Origin: Ailurus styani
Taxonomy: Eukaryota; Chordata; Mammalia; Carnivora; Ailuridae
Direction of reading: 5' to 3'
DNA: 64,000 nucleotides
Assembly (NCBI GenBank): GCA_002007465.1
Contig: LNAC01000375.1
Coordinates: forward strand, 1-64,000
The notes under the pieces are model-generated. The model ran no database searches, had not been told where the DNA came from, and was given only the letters and a program-made list of their open reading frames with translations. Position 1 is the first letter of the stretch. Each line of letters begins with the position of its first letter. The position numbers were made by a program, and so were the translations under genes. Of this stretch, positions 33,091-44,058 are shown in pieces.

Positions 33091-33504
33091 TTTCTATATG
33101 TAACCATTCATATCCATATTAATTAAACTTGAGTTCATATGGGTGTCTCCAACTCTAATCCATTATCACATGGATCATTCTAGCCCCCTCCCCTTGATTA
33201 ACTATAAGATCCCACACCAATAGTGATAAGCTTGGCTTCCACAATCTGCCATCCATTTACTCTATTATTGAATTCCAGTATATGTATAGAAGTATCAAAA
33301 GTGGTCCATAAGGACTAAAGTATGTTACTTATGCATAGTTCTTTTGTCTTTAGTTGTGTAGACTCATTTCCAGAATTACTTAGGTCAACACTTTTCCCTC
33401 ATCTCCTTTAGTGAGGTTGTTTCACACATCTGTAATACAATAGATTCTCTTGTCCTAGTCGGCCTTCTTTCCTGGGATTCGCCAACCTCCTAAATGATTT
33501 TTTT

Positions 33505-34640
33505 TTAATTTGCATACATTAAGATTCACCTTTGTGTTTTAAAGTTTACTGGGTTTTGACAAATACATAATTTTATATCCAGCATTATAATATTACACAA
33601 AATATCATTAAAAATTTTTACCACCAAAAAACTTTATGAGCTTCACCTCCCCAGAATTCCTAGAAACCACTGGTCTTTTTACAGTCTATATAGCTTGCAT
33701 TTTCCAGAAGGTTATATAATTGGAATCATATAGCATATGGCTTTTTTAGACTGGCTTCTTTTCTTCACAATACACATTTAAAGTCTATCCATGTTTTTCC
33801 ATAGCCTAGTGGCTCACTTCTATTTCATTGATGAATAATGTTCCATCATATGGATTCATCCAGTCTGTTTAACTGTTCACCTGATGAAGGACATCTTGGT
33901 TGATTTGTTTATGGCGATTATGAATAACGCTGTTATAAACATTTGTGTAGAGATTTTCACATAGAAGTAAGTTTTCAAATAATTTGTGTAAATACCTGGG
34001 AGAAAGATTGCTCAATTGTATGGCATGTATTTTGTAAGAAAATGCCAAACTATCTTCCAAAGCGATTATGTCATTTTGTGTTCCCATCAGCAATGAAAGG
34101 AGTAGCTCCAAAACCTTGCTAGCATTTGGCATTGTCAATTTATTTATTTATTTTTTTAATTTGAGACATTTTAGTAAGTGTGTAGTTTAATATGGCTGCT
34201 GTGATTTGAAATTCCATAATCGTAAATGATATTGAACATCTTTTCATATGTTTGTCATAGCTATACCTTCTTTGGTGAAGTGTCTATTTAGATCTTTTTT
34301 CCATTTTAAAAATTAGGTTGTTTTCTTATTACTGAGTTTTAAGAGTTGTTCATATATTTGGATAACATCAGATATTGTTCTGCAGATATTTTCTCCCAGT
34401 TGGTGGCTTTTCTTTTCATTTCTGTAAGGCTCTCTTACAGAGCAGTTTTTAATTTCATTAAAGTCTAATTTATCAGTTTTGTGTTCGTGGACCATATTTT
34501 CTATGATGTAATTAAAAACCCATTACCAGATACAAGGTTACCTGGATTTTCTCCTGTTTTATTCTAAAAGGTATATCATTTTGCATTTTACATCTATGTC
34601 TGTAATCATTTTGTATTCATTTGATCTTTAGTGTTTCCTT
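33505..34640 (-). mobile_element. Old LINE-1, 3' UTR to ORF2 end, antisense
   Basis: GGTTTTGACAAATACATAA, AACCACTGGTCTTTTTAC, TGAAGGACATCTTGGTTG, GAAAATGCCAAACTATCTTCC, GAACATCTTTTCATATGTTTG and ATATTTTCTCCCAGTTGG are in L1M antisense order. The ORF2 part stops soon after, at CATTTTACATCTATGTCTG. Confidence 0.85.
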
Positions 34641-36175
34641 TTGATTCTTTGTTAGCATTGCTATTTCCTTATTTACATTGCCCATTTGTTCTTGTATATT
34701 GCTAACTCTTTCAATTAGAGTCCTTAACATATTAATCATAATTTTTAAAATTCCCTGTCTGGGGCCACCTGGTGGTTAAGCATCTGCCTTCAGCTTAGGT
34801 CATGACCCTGGACTCCTGGAATATATGCTAGGCATCCTGCTCAGTGGGAACTCTTCTCCCTCTCCCTCTGACTATCACCCCTGCTTGTGCTCTCGCTTTC
34901 GCTTTCTCTCTCTCAAATGAATAATAATAAAAAAAAAATCTTTAAAAAAAAATTCCCTGTCTGATAATCCCTAAATCTATGTCACATCTGATTTTTTTCT
35001 TCAGGGTGCATTTTTCTTGGTTTGTTTGTTTGTTTTTAGTTTTTGTTTTTTGCTTTTGTTTTTGTTTTTTTATTTCTTACAATATTTTGTTGAAAAGCAG
35101 ACGTGGTGTATTGAGTAACGGGAACTAAGCTAATTGGGCCTTTAGTGTGTAGTAGCATGTTAATCTGGCTAGGTGTTGGGCTGTTTCTAATATTTGCTGT
35201 GGTTATACTTGCCAGAAGCTTGAAATTCCTTTAGTATCCTTGCTTTTGTCTGTCCTGTTGTTTTGGGATTTCCAAAAGAAATCCTCCTTAAATGTAATCT
35301 GGCCTTGTAGGACGTTCAGTTTTAATCCACTGTTGATACACAAAAAGTATGGCAGGGAGGAAGCATTTTATGGTATTATGACTTAATCTGTCTTTTACTG
35401 GGCCTATATCACTGGATTGTGACCTTTGCAGTATTTCTTGATCTTTTCTCCTCCCTTAGGTGAGACAAGAAGGCTAAAGGGGCTGGAGTGGAGTAAATGC
35501 CCTTCACTCAGACTAGATAAGGCTCTGCTAAAGTCTTTTCCCCTGAAGAGAAAGACCTTGTTATGGAGATTGCTCTGGGTATATTTTAATGTTTTCCTTC
35601 CATTCTTGCAGGAAACATGAGGGAATATTTCTTGGCTTTTCTTTCATAATCTTACGGAGATAAAACACACAAAAGCATGGGGGTCTTCCTAAAACTGTGG
35701 CTCCCCAGAAATTTCTTGCCCTCATACTAGTCCACACTCAGCCTTCAACAATTTGTTGAATTATTTGTTTTCTTATTAGTTTATGACTCCAGCCATTTCT
35801 CTTCCATGTAAGTTATCCTCAGATGTTATTCTTTATATTTACCTGGCTCACCAGATTTCTGGGTGGCAATTAGCCAGCAACCTCTTTCTTTTATGGGTTC
35901 AAACATAGTCATCGATGTTGTTTGTTTCACTTTCCCCTTAATTGTAAGGATGGGGGTTACAGCTTATAAAACATATCAGAGCTAAAACCAAAAGTCCTAT
36001 CATTGTTTTTTGACTATTTAGTGTTCTGGGTTTTTTGTTTGTTTGTTTGTTTGTTTTGTTTGTTCTTCTTGTTCTGCCATGTAAAAATTTCAGAGGTCTG
36101 TGAAATGTTGCAGCAAATCCCAAACCACTTTAATTATTGAGATTGTGTAAAATATTTTAATATATAGTAGGTCTA
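34641..36175 (-). mobile_element. Old L1 5'-region-like sequence (possible half-L1)
   Basis: TCAATTAGAGTCCTTAACA, CCCTGTCTGATAATCCC, TTTTGTTGAAAAGCAGACG, GGGGCTGGAGTGGAGTAAATG and GGAAACATGAGGGAATATTTC resemble the antisense 5' region of old L1M/HAL1 elements. It directly follows ORF2-3' sequence, so most of ORF2 is missing. This is either a half-L1 or a large deletion. Family by recall only. Confidence 0.5.
34762..34948 (+). mobile_element. SINEC with a small deletion in the head
   Basis: GGCCACCTGGTGGTTAAGC lacks the usual GGTGGCTCAGT part, so the Pol III A-box is damaged. AATAATAATAA then an A-run tail. Perfect 15 bp target duplication AAAATTCCCTGTCTG (34747-34761; 34949-34963). Confidence 0.95.
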
Positions 36176-36189
36176 CCCCCACTTTTTTT

Positions 36190-36915
36190 TTATCAGTTAT
36201 CTATTGCCATATAGAAAATTAGCCCCCAAACATTTTGACTTAAAGCAATAAGCATGTTTGCTTGTCGTTGTTGTTATTGTTTTTTTAAAAAAGATTTTAT
36301 TTATTTATTTGACACAGAGAGAGATTACAAGTAGGGCAGAGAGGCAGGTAAAGAGAGAGGAGAAAGCAGGCTCCTTGCTGAGCAGAGAGCCCAATGTGGG
36401 GCTCGATCCCAGGACCCTGAGATCATGATCTGAGCCGAAGGCAGAGGCTTTAACCCACTGAGCCACCCAGGCGCCCTGTTGTTATTGTTTTTAATCTCCC
36501 ATAATTTCTATGGGTCAGAAATTCTGGAGCAATTTAGTTAACTCAAAGTCTCAAAAGACTTCACTCAAGATGTAGGCAAATATTGCAGTCATCTTAAGGT
36601 TTGACTGAGCCTGAAGTGTCTGTATTCAGGTTGGTTCTCATAGAACTGGAAGTTAGTGCTGGTTATTGCTCAGTCCTTCCCCACCAGTACTTCTCCAGTG
36701 TACTTCTCCAGTGCTGCTTGAGTCCTCTTACAGCACTCTTACAGCTCTTACAGGAAAGAGTAATCTAGCAGAGAGCAAGCAGGAAGTAACCTCTTTTGTA
36801 AAAGATCCTTGGAGGTGACACATTATTGTAACTGTATATTCAATTGATCGTATAGGTCAGCCCTATTCAGTGTGGGAGAGGACTTCATAACAGCGTGAAT
36901 ATCAATATATAAGTG
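36190..36915 (-). mobile_element. Old LTR-type repeat, MaLR-like, antisense
   Basis: TTATCTATTGCCATATAGAA, CTATGGGTCAGAAATTCTGG, TTGACTGAGCCTGAAGTG and GGGAGAGGACTTCATAAC follow an old mammalian LTR consensus in antisense. Interrupted by the SINE at 36286. The family assignment is tentative. Confidence 0.55.
36286..36476 (-). mobile_element. SINEC, mustelid-type, minus
   Basis: AAAGATTTTATTTATTTATT then GACACAGAGAG; head ends GAGCCACCCAGGCGCCC. Target duplication TGTTGTTATTGTTTTTT-like at 36269-36285 and 36477-36493. Confidence 0.96.
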
Positions 36916-37395
36916 TGGTGCCTAAATGGGGTTCGCCTGCTCAGATGGGGGCACCCAAATGTGGGTTGATGACCAGGTGGAAGCTATTGCCACAGGTGGT
37001 GAAAGAATTCACCTGAGGGAGAACAAAGGAGAGAAGGAGAGAGAAGTTTATTGAACACACCACAAGGGAGCAGGGGCAGGAGGGCAGAGGAAAGGCTGTC
37101 TGCAACAGGGTAGTGGGTGGGGGCTGTTTTTAAAGGGGGAAAATGAGGTATGACACATATGGAATCTTCCCGTTTTTGGTAACTGTGCCTAGTTGTAAGT
37201 AACCCATTGATCTGTGAGGGCCAATGGATATTTTATGTAGGCCACCCCATGGGCCTGTTTGTATCAGCCAGGTGGTCACTGTGGCCCTTTCTACATTCTA
37301 TTGCTCAAGCCTGTTTGCCTAAAAGCGGCCTCTACAAAAGGATCATTGAGAGCCACCATCATTGAAGGTGGCCTATGACATCCTTCTTCAGTTGT
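36916..37395 (-). mobile_element. ERV LTR, antisense, solo
   Basis: Antisense LTR features: TTTATT at 37047-37052 (AATAAA on the minus strand) in the context AGAAGTTTATTGAAC, a GA-rich R/U5-side stretch, GTGAAAGAATTCACC, and a GC-richer U3. No gag, pol or env lies alongside. Exact ends not defined. Confidence 0.7.
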
Positions 37396-37499
37396 CATCT
37401 TCAGAATATAATCGTTTTTGCTGATTTAATTCTTTGTGTGAAATTTAGTTTCAGTTTATTCAGATTTGTGTGTGTATGCGTACATGTGTATGTTTTGTG

Positions 37500-38760
37500 A
37501 CTAATATTAAATTTAAAAATTAACTAAGAAAGAATTGACATCTTCATGAAGTTGGGTGGTATACAAGAATATGACTTTCAGTTTGTTCAAATGTATATTT
37601 ATGCCTTCCATGTTTTAATATTTTCTCCATGGAAGTTATCTGTATATCTTATCTCGTTCAGTGTGTTTTAGGTTTTTTATGTGCTTTTGTGGCTATTTTA
37701 ATAGGTTTGTATCTTCCAGTATACCTTTTTTTCTTTTTTTTTTTAAAGATTTTATTTATTTATTTGACACACAGAGAGAGATTACAAGTAGGGAGAGAGG
37801 CAGGCAGAGAGGCAGGGAGAGGAGGAAGCAGGCTCCCTGTTGAGCAGAGAGCCCGATGCGGGCCTCGATCCCAGGACGCTGAGATCATGACCTGAGCCGA
37901 AGGCAGAGGCTTTAACCCACTGAGCCACCCAGGCGCCCTTCCAGTATACCTTTTGATAATGATTTTGTGTGATAAGATGGCTTTTGATTTCTGTATATTT
38001 TGTTCCCTAGTAATTTATCACATTATTTTGTTATTTATAGGAGTTGAGTAGTTTATTCTCTGGTACATTCCAAGTAGTGTTATCATATGCAAATAATGAG
38101 AGTATTTTGTCTCTATTCAGGTTTTTATAACTGTAATATCTTTCTCTTCTTTAATTTTTTGGCTAATATCCCCAGTTCAGTGCTCAATTGTGTCAATGCT
38201 TGTGAGTGTCCCTTGCATTGTATGAAACCCTGTCTTTGTGGCTGATGTGATGTTAAAGATATACTCACTGATTCCTATTTTATTCAATATTTTTAGCAAG
38301 AGTAGCTTTGAATTTTGTCCAGTTTCTTTGTACCATTTACAGAGATGATGATATGATTTTTCTCTTTTTATCTGTTAATCTGATTAATTACTTTAATAGA
38401 CTTCATAATACTGAACTGATCTTGCTTCATAAAAATAAACTGTACTTAATTATGATAATAAACCTTATAGTGTGGTACTGGATAATAGTTGGGAAATTTG
38501 CATTAATATTTATAAGTGAAATTGATCTGTCATTTTATTTTTGTGGACTCTGAAAATTTTCACTTAATATTTTATCTTTTCAAGCAAAATTTAAAAATTG
38601 TTATGTATTTTTATCAGTTTGTTTTTTTGGTTAATGTTTTTTTTAACTTAATAATTTTTTTTGACAATTTTAAACTTGCAAAGATATTCTACTATGCTAT
38701 TTCTAAAAGCCTTATAGCTTTAGTTTTAACATGTAGTGTGTGCTCCATCTCAAATTAATT
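37500..38760 (-). mobile_element. Old LINE-1 ORF2 fragment, antisense
   Basis: AAGAATTGACATCTTCATGAA, TTCCCTAGTAATTTATCACA, TCATATGCAAATAATGAGAG, TTGTGAGTGTCCCTTGC, GAATTTTGTCCAGTTTC and TTTGCATTAATATTTATAAG follow antisense ORF2. It overlaps, in ORF2 coordinates, the next fragment to the right, so they are separate insertions. Confidence 0.75.
37730..37937 (-). mobile_element. SINEC, mustelid-type, perfect 17 bp TSD
   Basis: AAAGATTTTATTTATTTATT then GACACACAGAG; head ends GAGCCACCCAGGCGCC. CTTCCAGTATACCTTTT is duplicated exactly at 37713-37729 and 37938-37954. Confidence 0.97.
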
Positions 38761-38799
38761 TTTGTATAAAGTGTCGTACATGTTGATGTGAAATAAGAT

Positions 38800-38852
38800 A
38801 CATAATATTTATTTTATATATAATATATATATATTATATAGATAGTATATAT
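38800..38852. repeat. (TA)n-rich stretch
   Basis: TATATATAATATATATATAT-type sequence at the junction of two L1 fragments. Confidence 0.9.
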
Positions 38853-38947
38853 GAATCTTCCAATTTTGTTCTGTTTGCCCAAGACTGTTTTAGCTATCCT
38901 AGATCCTTTCCATTTCTATATAAATTTTAGAATCAGCTTGCCTTTTT

Positions 38948-38968
38948 TCACACACACACACACACACA
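38948..38968. repeat. Short (CA)n in L1
   Basis: About ten CA units flanked by a T-run and an A-run inside antisense ORF2. Confidence 0.95.
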
Positions 38969-40563
38969 AAAAGCTGACTATTATGATTTAGAGGAGTGAG
39001 ATTACATTGAATCTGTGGATCAACCTGGGGAAAATTAACATCTGGACAATACTGAGTCTTTAAATCTAAAAAGATGGTATATCTGTTCATGTATTTAGGT
39101 CTTCCTTAATTATGCTCAGCAATCTTCATAGTTTTCATTGTTGAATCTTTGTCCAACTTTCGTTATATTCATTCCTCACTTTCTTTTGTTAATGGTTTTG
39201 ATGCTAATAAATGGTATTTTTTAAATGTTTGCATTCCAATTTTGTGTTAACATACAAAAAATACAACTTGGTTTTTAATATTGACCTTGTATCCTTAGAC
39301 TTTGCTAAATTCACTTAGTTATTTTACATACCTTAAGATTTTCTATGTATAGGTCAAATCATCTCTGAATAAAACGTTTTGGTACTTCCTTCCCAAATTT
39401 TTTACTTTTTTTTTTTTTTTTAAACTTGTTTCTTTGGTTGGGAACTCCAGTACAATGGGGAATAGAAACAATGAGAGTGACTCTTTGGTCTTGTATCCAA
39501 TCTTTTTGAGAAGTATAAAATATTTTATCAGTAACTATTATGTTAGCTGCAGATTTGTCAGTGGTGTCCACATAGATTAAGCAAAAAAATCTTTAAAATT
39601 TTTTTAAGAATTAACATAAATTTTGTCAGATGCCTCTTCTGCTTCTATTTAGATCATCATATAATTTTTTAACTTTTATTCTGATAATGTGATGAATTGT
39701 ACTAGTTGTTTTCCAAGTTCTAAATCAACTTTTGATCCCTCCATTAATCTCTGTATTCTCATGATGTATTATTTATTTTATGTATTGCGGGATATGATTT
39801 ACTAACATTTTGTTGAGGATTTTTACATAAATGTTTATGAGACATATTGATACATAATGTTTCTTTGTGGAAATGCCCTTGCTAGATTTTGATATCTGAG
39901 TTAGTCTGGCCTCAAAAAGAAGTTGGAAAATAGTCCTCTCTCTATTTCCTGAAAGAATTTGTGTAATATTGATTTTAATTTCTCCTTATATGTTCGAGAA
40001 AATATAAATACCTTGACTTAGAGTTTACTTTTGGAAAGATTTTTAATTGCAGTTTCATTATCTTCAGCATATATAAGGATCTCAAATTTTCTCTTTTTCT
40101 CCCTCTTGTGTTGGTTTTCAATTGCATTTTCCAAGATATTTGTCCATTTTGTTTAAATTCTTGAATTTATTGGAAAAAGTTTATGTAATGTCTTATTTTT
40201 CCTCCTTCAATATGTGTAGAATGTTACCTCTTTCCATTCTGATATGGATAAATCTCTCCTACTCTTTTCCCTCGTTATTTCCTCCCACTTCCTCTTCTCC
40301 CACTTCCCTCCTCCCCATTTTCCTCCTGTTCCTCCTCCTTTTCCAGTTTTTCTACTTATTTGCCAGTTTTATTAATCTTTTAATGAATACATTTTGACAT
40401 TGTTAATTTTCTCTGTGATTTGTTTTCTGTTGCACTGATTGATTTCTACTTTATTCTTGCTTTTGTATGTCCTGTCATGTGTTTTCATTATCATTCTGTT
40501 GAGCATAAATTCAAATTTCTTCTTGTCTTTTTTTATTTCTTCTTATTTAAAAGTACATTGCAG

Positions 40564-40759
40564 CGTGTCTGGGTGGCTCAGTTGGTTAAGCAACTGCCTT
40601 TGGCTCAGGTCATGATCCCGGGGTACTGGGATAGAACCCTGCATCAGGCTCCCCGCTCGGCGGGAGGCCTGCTTCTCCCTCTCCCTCTGCCTACTACTCC
40701 CTCTGCTTGTCCTCTTTCTCTGTCAAATAAATAAATAAAATATTTTTAAAAAAATAAAT
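40564..40759 (+). mobile_element. SINEC, older caniform type
   Basis: CAGTTGGTTAAGCAACTGCC head, GATCCCGGGGTACTGGGAT core, CTGCTTCTCCCTCTCCC body, AAATAAATAAAATA tail. Target duplication GTACATTGCAG (40553-40563; 40760-40770). The SINE at 40924 faces it 165 bp away. Confidence 0.95.
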
Positions 40760-40923
40760 GTACATTGCAGAAATCATGCCCAGTTGGGGATTTCTTTCTT
40801 GTTTTTCTTGATTTCTTATTTGATTCTGTTGTGATCAGAGAACATACTTTGTATATTTCAGAACTGAAACTTAAGGAGATTCATTTTATAGTTCACTATA
40901 TTGTTGCTCTTTGTGGGCGTTCT

Positions 40924-41183
40924 TTGTTTAAAAAAAAGAAAGATTTTATTTATTATTTATTTGTTTGTTTATGTATTTATTTATTTTATTTTAGAGAACA
41001 AGAGAATGTGAGTAGGGGAAGAGAAGATAGGGAGGGAGAGAGGGAGGAAGAGGAAGAGAATCTCCAGCTGACTCCTTGTTGAGCGCAGAGCCCCACGCAG
41101 GGCTTGATCTCACAACCCTGAGATCATAATCTCAGCTGAAACCAAGAGACAAATGCTTAACTGACTGAGCCATCCAGGCGTCC
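40924..41183 (-). mobile_element. SINEC, old subtype, minus, long TTTA tail
   Basis: AAAGATTTTATTTATTATTT, then TTTG/TTTA repeats; head ends GAGCCATCCAGGCGTCC. Flanks CTCTTTGTGGGCGTTCT and CTCTTTGTGCATGTTCT (17 bp, two mismatches). Confidence 0.94.
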
Positions 41184-41382
41184 CTCTTTGTGCATGTTCT
41201 ATCTGCACTTAAAAAGAATGTGTATTCTTTTGCTATTGGATGGGACATTTTATATGTGCTATCCTTATAACACTTAAGTAATGTGGTTTGATAGTTTTTA
41301 ATCACATTTTCAATATCTTTACTGATTTTTTGGTCTACGTATTCTACTGAGAGAGGGATGTTAAAAATATCCAAGATTATTG

Positions 41383-41535
41383 GGGCACCTCTTGGTTTCA
41401 GCTCAGGTCACGATCAGGTTATGATCTCATGAGTCCTGGGATCAAGCCCAGCATTGGGCTCCGTGCTCAGTGGGAGTCTGCTTGAAAGATTCTCTGCCTC
41501 TGCCCCAGGCCAAAATAAATAAATAAATCTTTAAA
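41383..41535 (+). mobile_element. SINEC with internal deletion of the head
   Basis: GGGCACCTCTTGGTTTCAGC: the A-box region is missing, joining the first bases directly to the GGTTTCAGCTCAGG segment. The body then runs to AAATAAATAAATC. Imperfect flanking repeat AAAAATATC..ATATTG. Confidence 0.9.
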
Positions 41536-42225
41536 AAATATCTTATATTGTGGATTTGTTTATTTCAGCTTTTAGTTCTGTCTTTAGTTCAATTTTTGCT
41601 GAAAATATATTAAAGTTCTACAATTAAGAGTTAAATATGCAGGATTGTTATTTATTCTTGGTGAATTGAACTTTTATTATTATGCAAAGGACTCTTCTCC
41701 ATTAATAATCCTTTCCTTTGAGTCTACTTTGTTTTATTATAACTAAACTAGGATATTTATGCTTATTGCTTACATAATATATCTCTTTTGCATATCCTTT
41801 TATTCTCTATTATCTAAGTTTTAATATTGTTAGTCATATCTTATAAACCATATATAGTTGGGTCTTACTTTTTATCTAGTCTCTTGGTCTCTATCTTTTA
41901 GAGGTTTAGGCCACTAAATTTAATGTAATTGTTGCTATGGATGAGGTTGAATTTGCCCTCTAGTTGTTTTCTACTTGTCTCATATTTTATTTCCTTTTCT
42001 TCTTTATGGACTTAATTGAGCTAAGTGAGCGTCTTTTAATATTTCATTCTATCTACTCTACTGACTTGAGCTACTGATATTTTTCTATCAATTAAAAACA
42101 TGCATCTTTAACTTATCACAATCTACATTGAATTGGTTATTGTATACTTACATGTGTAATGTAAGAATAATACAAAAATGAGTAATTTTGTTTTCCTTCC
42201 CTGCACACCTGCCCTTCCAATCTAA

Positions 42226-42256
42226 AACACACAGACACACACACACACACACACAC
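42226..42256. repeat. (CA)n microsatellite
   Basis: ACACACAGACACACAC-type run of about 15 units with one interruption. Confidence 0.95.
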
Positions 42257-42879
42257 GCTTTGTTTTGGAAAAAAGGACAACAAATTGAGAAGTCAGTGGG
42301 GGACCCAAAGGATTGAATGGGAGCTGTGTCACGAGGAATAAAGCAGTAAAAGCCTTGGTTTCCTTAGGAGGCTACTGCACAGGCAACAACTGCAAGGAAC
42401 TTATGCAAATAACTTTCCTGAGCAAGCAAACAAAATGCACTTTGTCAAAGAAAAGCAATATATTTTATAATTAAAACTTTCTGCTTACTGTCAGAAATAC
42501 TGAACATAATGTATTTGCCTCAGGAGATTTTTTTTAATTATTATTTTTAAAATTGTGAATATCTTAAATACATAGTAAAGTCAAAAAAAATTAAAAGCAT
42601 GAAGTTACAGTTATTAATGTGCCCATCACTTGGGTTTAACATATGGTAAGATTTTTATCATATTTATTTCTGATTGCTTTTCTTTTTTAAAAAAATAAAA
42701 CAGATATAGTAAAGTCTGCCCTTCTCCAGCCTATTCTCTCTCTCTTCTCACACATATATTCTTTCTTACAATTGGAATATATCTTTCTGGACCATGGTTA
42801 AGAAAGAAAAAAAGGAAAGTATGTCCTATAATTATCTATGGTATCTAATTTGGTAATAGTGTGGTTCAAATAGTTTACA
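42257..42879. other. Anonymous sequence, partly decayed repeat
   Basis: The later part (from about 42540) looks like decayed antisense L1 3' UTR (GTGCCCATCACTTGGG). The rest is unassigned. No gene. Confidence 0.45.
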
Positions 42880-43065
42880 TCCTAATTTTTCAGTGTGTTT
42901 AGTCAATTCCTAAGACATGCATTAAAATCTTTCACTATGTTTTTGGATTGTAAACTTCTTCCAATTTTGTTCAGTGTTTCAAATATTTAAGTTTATTCTA
43001 TGAGACCATAGGAGATTATGATAGGTGCATCTTAGTTTTCCTTTTTCTGATATATGGTAACCTAT
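42880..43065 (-). mobile_element. Old LINE-1 ORF2 fragment, antisense
   Basis: TTTCACTATGTTTTTGGATTG, TTGTTCAGTGTTTCAAATAT and GATAGGTGCATCTTAG match antisense ORF2 (endonuclease-side) landmarks. Confidence 0.65.
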
Positions 43066-43084
43066 CCTCAGATTCAAAATAGAG

Positions 43085-43505
43085 GCAAGTTTTTAATTTA
43101 ACCTTACCACTAACTTAGACATGTTATTTTTTTTTTAAGAATTTGTTTATTTATTTGAGAGAGAGAACAAGTGGGGCAGGAAGGGGTAGATGGAGAAGGA
43201 GAAGCAGACTCTCTGCTGAGCAGGGAGCCTGACACAGGGCTCAAGCCCAGGATGCTGGGATCATGACCTGAGCCCAAGGTGGACTCTTAACCAAGTGAGC
43301 CACCCAGGCCCAACTTAGAGATGTTATTTAATATCTCTGTATCGCAGTTTGATTATATAAGAATGGGGGTAATTATATGACCTTTGAGTAAAATTGAAGA
43401 TTAAATGAGTTCAGTTTAGTTGTAGCTTGTGGATTAAATGAGTTAATACACATAAAGTATTCAGAAAAGTGCTTAGCTTGTGATCAGTATTAATATCTAT
43501 TAGGG
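43085..43505 (+). mobile_element. MIR, sense, split by a SINE
   Basis: TTACCACTAACTTAGACATG before the SINE. After it come AATATCTCTGTATCGCAGTT, GAAGATTAAATGAG, AATACACATAAAGTATTCAG and AAGTGCTTAGC. This is the full sense MIR order. Confidence 0.85.
43130..43311 (-). mobile_element. SINEC, minus, inside MIR
   Basis: T-run, AAGAATTTGTTTATTTATTT, GA-rich body, head GAGCCACCCAGGCCC. Target duplication AACTTAGASATGTTATTT (43112-43129; 43312-43329), one mismatch. Confidence 0.95.
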
Positions 43506-43843
43506 TGACAGGATGCTATCACTCTTCTGTGGTCTCAGAGTTCAGACCACAGTCTCCAGGGCCAAGAATATTATAACAGATGTCAGTGGTCCCTCATTCC
43601 AAAGTAAGGTGCCAACTCATCTATAAAGGGCATGGTAAGAGTTGACCTTTTAGCTAACTTTTGATCTTTACTCTCCTTAAAATTATATAAAAGAAGTTGT
43701 AAAGGCCTACTGGGAATGTCTTTATAAATTTATCAGGGTGGCTCCATTTCCAATCCTAGAGGGCCTAAAACAGCAGTTAGTGAAAGGCGAATAAATTAAA
43801 ACAAGAAAATAAAGAGGGAAAAAAAAAACCTCTCAAGTTTCTA
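43506..43843. other. Anonymous sequence
   Basis: No gene or named repeat. Confidence 0.5.
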
Positions 43844-43857
43844 CATCACAGATTATT

Positions 43858-44044
43858 ATTATTTTATTTAAAGATTTATTTATTTATTGGACAGAGAGAG
43901 ACACAGCGAGAGAGGGAACACAAGCAGGGGGAGTGGGAGAGGGAGAACAGGCTTCCATCGAGCAGGGAGCCTGATATGGGGCTCCATTCCAGGACTCTGG
44001 GATCATGGCCTGGGCCAAAGGCAGACTAAACCACCCAGGCGCCC
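43858..44044 (-). mobile_element. SINEC, minus, perfect TSD
   Basis: AAAGATTTATTTATTTATTG then GACAGAGAGAG; head ends AACCACCCAGGCGCC. The GAGC part of the head is partly lost. CATCACAGATTATT is duplicated exactly at 43844-43857 and 44045-44058. Confidence 0.95.
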
Positions 44045-44058
44045 CATCACAGATTATT

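Larger units (their letters stand above)
31300..33504 (-). mobile_element. Old LINE-1 3' UTR (L1ME/L1MC-like), antisense
   Basis: GACTTTATTTTTTGAAACAG, TCATCAGGTCTCCTTAGGC, ATGATTAGACTGAGGTTATG, TTGATCACCTGGCCAAGGTA, TACTCAGGGGGAGGAGTATC, CTTCCTCACTTTCTAGCAAT and ATTAGGCTGTGTTTTG follow a very long, old L1 3' UTR in antisense. It is interrupted by a MaLR LTR (31598-32166). The GT repeat at 33049 lies where the UTR normally carries a GT/AC-rich stretch. Confidence 0.82.
38855..42110 (-). mobile_element. Old LINE-1, most of ORF2, antisense
   Basis: ACTGTTTTAGCTATCC, TGAATCTGTGGATCAACC, GTCAGTGGTGTCCAC, GATTTTGATATCTGAG, TTTTGTTTAAATTCTTG, GTTGTGATCAGAGAACATAC and CTTTAGTTCAATTTTTG run from ORF2 C-terminal to N-terminal sequence. 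Three SINEs and a CA repeat interrupt it. Many indels; no usable frame. Confidence 0.83.

Noticed and set aside
40122..40397. 91-residue hydrophobic/Pro-Ser frame suggestive of a membrane protein
   Set aside because: It lies in antisense L1 ORF2 with a CCT-rich stretch. Hydrophobicity follows from T-rich sequence.
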